Positions 56,344-64,000 of a stretch of 64,000 nucleotides of DNA are shown here, piece after piece (positions within the stretch are counted from its first letter, which is position 1; each line of letters begins with the position of its first letter). Source of the DNA: Apiospora phragmitis (lineage: Eukaryota; Ascomycota; Sordariomycetes; Amphisphaeriales; Apiosporaceae); contig JAQQWL010000005.1 in the NCBI GenBank assembly GCA_038363925.1, forward strand, positions 1,364,001 through 1,428,000. Reading direction: 5' to 3'. The translations under genes and the position numbers were made by a program. The notes under the pieces are model-generated. The model worked only from the letters and a program-made list of their open reading frames with translations, made no database searches and had not been told where the DNA came from.

Positions 56344-58347
56344 TTACTCGGTCAGCCCATCACGCAGTGCGTCGCGATCGACCGCCTCCGGCTGGACTTT
56401 ACTCGGCGTGCGTTTCTGATGAGCGGCGAAATACGCGTGGAAACCCGGGATGGCACCCGCCTGGTTCACACCGGGCGAACGGCCTAATGTCTTGTGCTGC
56501 TGCAGATCGCCACTGTTTTCCTGGCTGGGTTTTGTGGGCGTTCCTATTGATGCTGATGTCGAGGCACCTCCTTTCCATGGCATCCACGATCCCGCCCACT
56601 TGCCGAGCTTGGAAGACTCCGACCGTTGCGACGTAGGTAATGGTCCTGAGTACTGCACGTAAGCTGTCCCTGCTGCTCCTGCTGCTCCTACTGAGCGACG
56701 ATGTGTAACTATCCCGCAGACGAGACTGCTCCTCTTCGCTGTATCGCGAGACAGCATTGGGCGTGCTACGACGCAGCTGCTCGCCGTAACCGAAGTCGCG
56801 CTGCTGAGGGGCCGCAGCGTCATCTGGCTAGGTCGCGACTTGAGAGTGTGAATGTCAAGGCCGCCGGAAAGAGACATGATCGATTCATGAGACAAGGCTC
56901 GGTTTAGCCGATGATGTACGGAACGGTCGTCGTCAGTGGTTTCATCCGAGAATATGTCGGCATCATCGCGCTGAGCAGTATGTCTCTTCGATCCGGACTC
57001 ATCGTCAATACCGGACATTTCTTGCCCGTCGTCTCCCTCTTCATAGATTGTATGTGTCTGCGACGGCTGTGTCGCGTCAAGTGAGAAATTGGTGGGCGCT
57101 TGAAAGCTTCGCATAGACACATTAGAGGGATTCTTGTGGTGTGAACGCCACTTGGGTGACATAGGATCCACGCTAGTCGTGGGCGATGTTGGGAGTGACT
57201 CTATCATGTAAGGGTCAAACAGGGAATTGCGATGGTTCGATGTGGGCGAGCTTGGCGCCGACGACAGCGCGAACTCGGATGGCTGTTCCGACTGCATAGA
57301 CCAGCGGTTCGATCGATTCGAGGCTCTCTGTGTGCGCGTAATCTGCGTAGGCGGCCACACGGAAGGGGGCGTCGCGGTACCCGAGGGTTGCGTAGGGGGG
57401 ATGAAGATTCCAGGTGTAAGCCCTTGCCGCTTCTTGCGAGGCTTCTTCTCCTGTTTTATAGCTGCTGGCACATGGTAGTGGTGGTGTATATGCAGTTCTT
57501 GAGAGACCATCGAAGTATGAGCCTTCGAGGACTCCTGGGATTCCAACTCGGCCCTTAAGGTCTGCGGCGCATCGACATCTTCGCCATCCATCGGTTGGTG
57601 ACATATCATCTGCTCCCGAAGCGACTGGATCTCATCATTTGAGTTCATCAACATCTCTCTCAGCTCGGTGATGCCTTGCTGCAGGTTTGAGTTGTCTTGC
57701 AGCAAGTCGCGCACAAAGTGCGACACAACATTGCTGCCACTGTTCGCAGCACTGAAAGACCTGATGGCGGCGGCTCCCTTCAGTCTGCCAGCCGCCGTGT
57801 TCAGCTCCTTCTCGACTTCACACTGTTTCTGCATACGGCCCATCATCTCGGCATGTCGCTCGCGCTCCATCTTGGCCTCGTATTCCATGCGCTCCAACTG
57901 ATCCTGGAGGTTTACAATACCCCGCTCTGCACGCTTCCATCGTGTCATGGCCGAGCGGGCCTCCTCATGTGTCGCTGCCAGGTTGTTCTGCAAATCCGCC
58001 TGCTCCTGTTCCAAAAATGCCAATTCGCGTTCCAGTGACTCGGCGCGCAGAGTCTCCCCCTCGAGTCGGCGGATAGCTTGCTGTGATGAGAGCAGTGTGG
58101 CTTCTAGTGATCTGATGCGTCCCTCGGAATCGGCAACAGTCGAGTTTAGCGTTTCTAGCTGGTCGAGCAAGTCTCGGTTGCTCTCGATATAGTGTGCGTT
58201 CTTCGCCTCAAGCTCCCGGTTGTCCATTTCCAGCTGCTCAATCCTGCTGGTGAGCTCCAGACGGTCTCGTTTCGCATCCGCCATGTAAGCCTCATGTCGT
58301 TCAAGAAGAGCCTGCAGGCAAAAGGTTAGAGATTTTGAGACACCCAT
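56344..58347 (-). CDS. coiled-coil protein with a Ser-rich disordered tail
   Basis: A single open frame from ATG 58347 (MGVSKSLTFCLQALLERHEA) to the stop at 56344, about 667 residues. The frame is open further upstream but without an ATG. TTTTGCCTGCAG just before ALLERHEAYM looks like a 3' splice site, so a more upstream first exon is possible. The first 270 residues are a long coiled coil with clear heptads (LELTSRIEQLEMDNRELEAK, LERELAFLEQEQADLQNNLA). A His-rich patch (ELHIHHHYHVPAAIKQEKKP) and a long Ser/Thr/Pro-rich region with SPTS and TPP motifs follow, likely phosphorylated. Layout resembles fungal cytoskeleton or cell-pole scaffold proteins, but I cannot name a family. Confidence 0.75.
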   Translation of the reverse strand: MGVSKSLTFCLQALLERHEAYMADAKRDRLELTSRIEQLEMDNRELEAKNAHYIESNRDLLDQLETLNSTVADSEGRIRSLEATLLSSQQAIRRLEGETLRAESLERELAFLEQEQADLQNNLAATHEEARSAMTRWKRAERGIVNLQDQLERMEYEAKMERERHAEMMGRMQKQCEVEKELNTAAGRLKGAAAIRSFSAANSGSNVVSHFVRDLLQDNSNLQQGITELREMLMNSNDEIQSLREQMICHQPMDGEDVDAPQTLRAELESQESSKAHTSMVSQELHIHHHYHVPAAIKQEKKPRKKRQGLTPGIFIPPTQPSGTATPPSVWPPTQITRTQRASNRSNRWSMQSEQPSEFALSSAPSSPTSNHRNSLFDPYMIESLPTSPTTSVDPMSPKWRSHHKNPSNVSMRSFQAPTNFSLDATQPSQTHTIYEEGDDGQEMSGIDDESGSKRHTAQRDDADIFSDETTDDDRSVHHRLNRALSHESIMSLSGGLDIHTLKSRPSQMTLRPLSSATSVTASSCVVARPMLSRDTAKRSSLVCGIVTHRRSVGAAGAAGTAYVQYSGPLPTSQRSESSKLGKWAGSWMPWKGGASTSASIGTPTKPSQENSGDLQQHKTLGRSPGVNQAGAIPGFHAYFAAHQKRTPSKVQPEAVDRDALRDGLTE

Positions 58348-61300
58348 GGTGGGGATCGATGTTGTGATAACGAGCTCAGGAATGTGATTTGGGGCTTCCA
58401 ACGCGAATGACACAAATCAACGTCAAGTTACATTCCCGTGACTTCCGTAAGGAGGCCCGAGAAGATGGCTCTCGTTGAGCAGGTGCGAGTCATTGGGGTT
58501 AAGAGTATTGGCAATCATGACGTGAGAACGCCTGGCCATCAGGGTAGTGCACACAACCGCCAGCCGGGAACTACTGCAATAGCACCTGCCTGCCTGAGGG
58601 GGAGGGGGGCAGGAGGAAGGCAGAGTCGCACAAGAAACACGCAAGTAACGTACCTGTCCCACGCTGGCTGCAAGATGGACGTCTTTCTCGACACTATCCA
58701 GGACGGTGCTGTTGTGTCTCAAGACGACACACTCCAAGTCACCACAGCAGCATCTCATGGGGGGATCTCTCGGTCAGGCTGGGATGTATTTAAGACATCA
58801 AGCCTGCCAGCACCGGCAGGCAGGCGTGTCGTGGAGGGACGCGGATCAGCCATGGCAGCGCAAGGGTGGAAGTTTCTTTTGCGCGCGTCACCATACTGAG
58901 ATTAATGAGTATAGCCCAGGGGCAAGAGAGGCGGCAATATAGTACAACTAAAACACAAGGGGTATCCAGGAAGAAGAGATGTACTGTATCACACCACCCC
59001 GAGGCCACCAGGAAGGTTTGAGGCGCTGAAGGATGCGACGACGCAGTGTCAGGTTTCCTTCTTTCCTCTCAGACGACTTTCGAGGGGCGTTACCTCGCGT
59101 ATGCCGGGTCACCTGCCCGCACCGCGGCCTCTGCGCCTGAGTCGCACTGGGGTGGGACCAGATGTTCCTAATTTGCTCCAGAAAGTATCCGTAAAGTGGT
59201 GGTAGAGTGGTATTTCTAAAGATGGCGGGGAATTATCGTCGTCTCCAGTTGCCATCATGTTCAACAGTCGTCGGACATGGTCTTCGACAAGACTTTTGGA
59301 TAGAAATAGGGTTGTTTATTGACGGGATGTAAGAGGGGTGGGTGAGAAGCGCAAGCTAGAGTAAATACCGTCAGAGACAACAGATGAAATTGGAACCCGG
59401 GTGACTTTTCGAGAGTGCTTCTATTCGTGCAAACTGTATCTGCTGCCCCTGGGCCCCCTGTGTGCCTGTCCTTGTTCTGCAGATAAGTATCCCTGCACTG
59501 CTGTACCTCCAGATTGAAAGTTCGACCGTAGTTCGCAGACCCATGCCATGCGCCATCCAACCAAAGCCACTTGGCAGTTCCTGGGTGCCCGTGTTCCTGG
59601 TTGGCTGATCGCATTGATGCTTGTGATTTCCAGCAATTTGACAGGTGTGGATCTTCTGGTTCGTTGTACATGGAGGGGCCATGCTGGCCCTGTAAGCCCG
59701 CTACGGATTTCCCCTGTTCAATGAAGAACTCCCGTTACCCATGGGTTTTCTGTGCGTTCTGCTCCCTCCCTTGGGCACCCATGTGCAATGACGACACACA
59801 ATCCCACCTCAGCTTTTGGCTGAACTTTTTCATCCTATCCTGATCCCAACACCAGGTTGCAGCCAAAGTTCCTCGACATGGAAAACCTGTCTAGAACTTT
59901 CTTTTTCTCTGGTCCGTGTCTCGGTCATATAGAGTGCCTGCAGCTTTTTTCTTCTTTTTTTCGCAATGCAATACCCGAGGCCTAGCTTACATGCAAGGGC
60001 AGCGCCTTAGGCTTCATAGCGCTATGCAACGCTAGATACGCGTTCGGAGGCCTTCCCCGATGGAGATTGGCGGCCCCAGGCCCAGCAGAACTTACAGTAC
60101 ATGTAAAAAACTCGACTTGCAGAGCACAATTTGTTACTTGCAGCCAAGGCAATAACCTACCTGGAAGCCCGGTCTCAGTGCCGCGCGATAATCAGCTTCC
60201 AGATTCGCCGGGCGTTTCGCGCATTCCAAGGCGGAAGAACGTGGATGGCTCTCGATACAGCGAGTAGATGCTCTAAGTTCTTCCCGTTCATTATACGATG
60301 CGAGCGAAAACCAACACATACCAACACATATTTTCTTACCATCGCTGACAGAGGTGAACTCATTCTAGACTGGAATAGTTTACTCCAACGCTTGAACTAA
60401 CGTGCCCTTGCAGAGCAACATGATATTCTCGTGGTGTTCGAATTGGGGCGATGACAGCAGACACTTGTAGCTCCGGTATCACGGCCAGTAAAGATGGTGC
60501 GCCTCGTCCAAGACTATTAGTACAGTCTGTTGTCTGTGGTTTTGTCCACTATGGAGCAATACTCTACACGCTAACGATCCCCTATGGAGCATCTCATCAT
60601 ACGTGGGGGAGGGGTCTTATTGTCGGTCTACTATTCTCCACCGCGACCCAAAATTCCAGGCACAAATCCTCTCTCCCTTAACGCAGGTATTATTGCCAGA
60701 TCTGTACAGGGCCGGGCAATCTGTGTATAAGAGTGGGAGCTGCTAACTACATATTTATAGGTTATATACAACAAGTACGAGTACACGGATGGACACCCCG
60801 TACTTGAATCATGAATCCACGTTGAAAATCACGTTCGTTACAATTTTGAGTGTAACGGCGAATCCATCATCGCATGGTGTTCTTTCCCATGCAGATTGCG
60901 AGTGTCCGAATAATATGGAAAGGCGTTACACCTCGAGTCTTGACCTACCTTCCTGTACCAACAGCTCATCCACCTAATCAAAGACAATCTTTTGTTTTTC
61001 TCCTGACAGTCAGCATATTCTATCGTATACCATTTCTAGTGAGCGGGGGAAGGGTATGTAGGTCGTTCGGTTGAGATGTGTACTTGCTGCCAAGCTTTTG
61101 CCTGCCAATATGTTAAGGATCGTTCATCTACAAACCCATTGTACAAACCAGACATATGAAGAAGTTGGCAATAAACAACATTACTGAGATCTATAGAGAA
61201 TGTAAAAATGCCATACGAGATTCAAGGGTCCCTGGATGCTTGGCTATAATGTATGCCAAACATGTGTTGTCGGGCAAGTCAAACCGACTCCCACTGTTTC

Positions 61301-62128
61301 CATAGCTTGGATTGGACCAAAGTAAATATGCTCGCGAGGGAAGAGGGGAACAAAACGGAAAAGATTAGAGAGGACAAGGTCAATCTATACGGGTACGTGA
61401 AGCACGAATACTACTTACACCTATTATAGATGGTAAATCGAGAACGGAAGTATAGGAGGATTGAATGTTGTTCCACATCGAGCTCAATTTGATGATTGGT
61501 AGCAAGTCCCCCTGAATTCCTCCTTCAGCGAGACCATTGAAGGTGCCAACCATGTGTCCAGCCGTAACCCGGAAGCAGTATTCGTTCCACCCTCACCGGC
61601 CGGCATCCGCACAAGTACACTGGCTTCTATACAAAGTACAAGTGAGAGGGAGAAGAGGGGAGAATCAGAGTTGCCCAGACCATCTAGGTTGGTTGCTCTG
61701 GTCCCCTCGCTGAGCCATTCTATCTAAAAGCATCCAGCCGATTAGGCCATACCATCCGTCGACCTTTGGAACGCCTTTCTCCTGTACACGGAAGGAGAAA
61801 CCCGACCTTTCAGTCTCGTCGTCTAAAAGAAATCATGTTGCAAACAGTCATGCCGCGTGCCTCGTAACTATAGGATGATAGCAAACTTCATCCGGCGCCG
61901 TCGACCCCTCAAGGGAGGGAGGAGATCATCTATCCGTGACCAGTTCATCTCATACACACAATATCAAAGCCAAGTGATCTCTGAAAGATCTACAACCAGT
62001 AACTCCGCTGCCAATGCAAACCATATCATCGTCCATCTTAGGGAGTCGCATAGAGCCGTTCGCGAGTGGGGTATATCCGCAGAAAAATGAATCGAGCACA
62101 CGAAGGGAAATGGAGAGGGAAAAAGAAA
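58348..62128. other. long interval without a supported gene
   Basis: About 3.8 kb in which I find no frame with convincing protein character on either strand. Composition is ordinary, with no sign of RIP. The left part holds the promoter and leader of the coiled-coil gene. The right part probably holds a long 3' UTR of the zinc-finger gene. A non-coding RNA or wide regulatory region is possible but not shown. Confidence 0.5.
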
Positions 62129-64000
62129 TCAGAAGGTGGTAGTAGGGTCATCGAGCATGATGGCACCGTTCGATAGGCGGGCGTCCTGCATTTGTTGCAG
62201 GCTTGACAGGTTGTCCTGGAGCTGTCGCATTTGTTCCATCAGAGCCTCTGTCTGGCGCTCCTGGGCGTCGAGCTTAGCTTTCAGGTCCTGGTTTTCGACG
62301 TGGAGTTTCTTGACTTCGACTCGGAGATCCTCGTCATCGGCCTTTCGCTTCTCGCCAACTACAACGTGCTCGGCGGCTTCCATCGTAGCGATGCTTTCGT
62401 GGTCGTCGGCCGTATCGCCCGAAAATGCGCCGTTGGTGTGAACGCGACGGAGATGTTCGTTAAGGTTCTCCAGCCGCGAGAAGCCTTTTCCGCTGTAGCG
62501 TTTGCAATTCGGGTGTGGGCAGTTCAGTGGGTTCTTCGGGCCGCCGTGTTTGTTGTGGACTTCGCGCTCGTGTCGCAAGAGGCCCCCTGAGTACGGCAAA
62601 CCAGGAAGCTTCTCGCATCCCTCAACAGCGCATTTGTAAGGGCGATCATGTTTGTCCATATGCTTGCTGTTGGTCAAATTAGTATAACCGCCACTGCGAA
62701 GCTTACATACATGTGCGGAACTTACCTCCACTCGCACTTGCGCCCGAACTCCTTCACATCCTCGGTGCAGTCCTGAAAGCTGCAGACGTATTTGCCGTTC
62801 ACGTTCTTAACAGCTTCGCGATCGGGCTTCGGGATCGCCTTGGTTCGTTGAGCGGCAGGAGTGTCAGCCGGCTGGGCGGAATCACTCTTGGGCCCTGGCA
62901 GTTCAAGTTGCGATGAAGTGGCGGGTGGTGACCCGAAAGGGTGGTGCGTCGGGCTGTCGGTCGACAGAGGCAATCCGGAGACATCGTCTTCGAAAGCAGA
63001 GCCGATGCCGTCATTGCCAGAGAGATCAGATATGTTCGGGTACGAGCTGCCGAGGTGGAAGTCGCGGGGCTCGTAGCCTACAACACTCATTTTGAATCGG
63101 TACTGTTTCAGTCGCTGATTGTACGGTCGGTTGGTACTAAAGACCTGCATAAACTCGAGCCGAGCTTTCTCGCTATCGCGCACCCTGTCGTTGAGCGTGT
63201 AAAGCCGATGGGGACGAGGGTCGTTCGGGTCGTTCAAGATCGTGTGGGTCGTGTACCGGATTCCCTTCGTACGCAGGGCTTCGTGTAGGGCATAACGATG
63301 GTTCTCTACGTCTTGACGGCCTGAAACATCACGCCGAAAACAGTCAGCACGCAGCCTAATATATGAGGACTGTACAACGAGATATAGAAGGTAATGGGTT
63401 ATTCGGGTTGCGTTGGAGTCCCAGCGGCGGCCAAATGCGAATGCGATCGGCCAGGACGGGAAAAAAGGCAGCAGCATGCACCATGGATCGACTAATGCAG
63501 GAGAGAACGACGCGCGAGCCACAACCAACCACATGCAACGATTTGGGCTGCGCCACAACTCCTGGGCTGAGGCTGGGGCTGCCGGGCATTGTCTGTGTGC
63601 ATCACCCATATTTAGAAACAACCAGTGTGGCTCATCTTGCCCATGGCGTCTCCAACCAGGCAGCCCTCGAGGCGGCCTGGTTGCATCAGAAAATGAAAAA
63701 ACATAACTTACCAGGTTCATCTGTAGCAGGCCATACTTTCATGCCGTAAGTCCAGTTACTATCTCTGGGAACGAATTGCTCGGAAGGCCCTGCTTTATAT
63801 CAACATCTGTCAGTACATAATGTGCACACCAGTGAATAGTATCACTGCCTGGTGGCGGAGTAACATGACTGTTTTTTCTAGGCAGAATGACTCACATGGG
63901 GTGCCTCGAGGGCCAATCGCTTGAGGCTGGGGACTGTTCAAACCCTCTAGAATGCCAAGAGGGGTGCCTGGTACTGTGATGCCATTACCTGGGACGGTCT
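62129..64000 (-). CDS. C2H2 zinc-finger transcription factor, partial at the right edge
   Basis: Exons 62666-62129, 63320-62726, 63789-63712 and 63896 to beyond the window edge; introns of 59, 391 and about 106 bp. Phases agree; a second acceptor 3 bp upstream would start the third exon at 63792. The N-terminal part is cut off by the edge; the visible part begins GNGITVPGTPLGILEGLNSP. A conserved stretch (FVPRDSNWTYGMKVWPATDE, then NHRYALHEALRTKGIRYTTH) precedes a Pro/Ser-rich linker. Three Cys2-His2-type units follow: VCSFQDC...KHMDKH, KCAVEGC...LLRHEREVH and NCPHPNC...LNEHLRRVH. After these comes a coiled coil (VEVKKLHVENQDLKAKLDAQ) that may serve dimerisation. Likely a nuclear DNA-binding regulator; targets unknown. 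The 391-bp intron is long compared with the others here. Confidence 0.85.

Overview
This window looks like nuclear DNA from a filamentous ascomycete, most likely a Sordariomycete-type member of the Pezizomycotina. Coding stretches have balanced to high GC content and are cut by many short introns (about 44-130 bp, GTRAGT...AG). The gene content is typical of moulds: STS1/Cut8, a Clr5-type regulator, a CDH-type DOMON/cytochrome b561 protein, a LIP-type secretory lipase, GH79, a P450 and a laccase. An AT-rich island shows the CpA/TpG-poor look of repeat-induced point mutation (RIP). Identification is by reading only; no search was run.

Layout. 1-4.3 kb: gene-poor, with one open frame ending in a membrane helix. 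4.3-8.1 kb: a large four-exon gene of unknown function carrying two apparent frameshifts and an in-frame TAG. 8.1-12.1 kb: gene-poor, with a possible decayed minus-strand gene. 12.1-13.2 kb: STS1. 13.2-18.5 kb: mostly non-coding, with a few small or broken minus-strand frames. 18.5-33.6 kb: a block rich in secreted and surface genes (secretory lipase, HET-domain relic, GH79 beta-glucuronidase-type enzyme, Thr-rich secreted protein of eight exons, single-pass wall-sensor-like protein, DOMON-cytochrome b561 protein, PI-PLC X-like phosphodiesterase). 35.2-37.1 kb: an MFS transporter with a 21-nt micro-exon. 38.9-40.6 kb: a Clr5-domain protein. 42.2-44.4 kb: an AT-rich RIP-like island bounded by matching 13-bp palindromes and interrupted by a 170-bp solo-LTR-like insertion that has escaped mutation. 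44.7-54.5 kb: a run of redox genes (Rieske/AIF-type reductase, FAD-dependent oxidoreductase, cytochrome P450, broken laccase). 55.1-55.5 kb: a small secreted Cys-rich protein. 56.3-58.3 kb: a coiled-coil protein. 58.3-62.1 kb: no gene seen. 62.1-64.0 kb: a C2H2 zinc-finger regulator that runs off the right edge.

How the genes may work together. The 18.5-33.6 kb block is dominated by products that enter the secretory pathway (lipid, glycan and phosphodiester hydrolases, wall proteins, a plasma-membrane b-type cytochrome), which fits a host- or substrate-facing surface programme. The redox run from 44.7 kb could look like a small metabolic cluster, but no polyketide, peptide or terpene backbone enzyme is present and the laccase is broken, so co-function is not established.

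A striking feature is how many conserved genes are open only if single-base shifts are allowed, most of them equivalent to one missing base. Because this includes STS1, expected to be conserved and needed, uncorrected sequencing or assembly indels are the leading explanation. The laccase TGG-to-TAG change and the AT island look more like real RIP-type decay.
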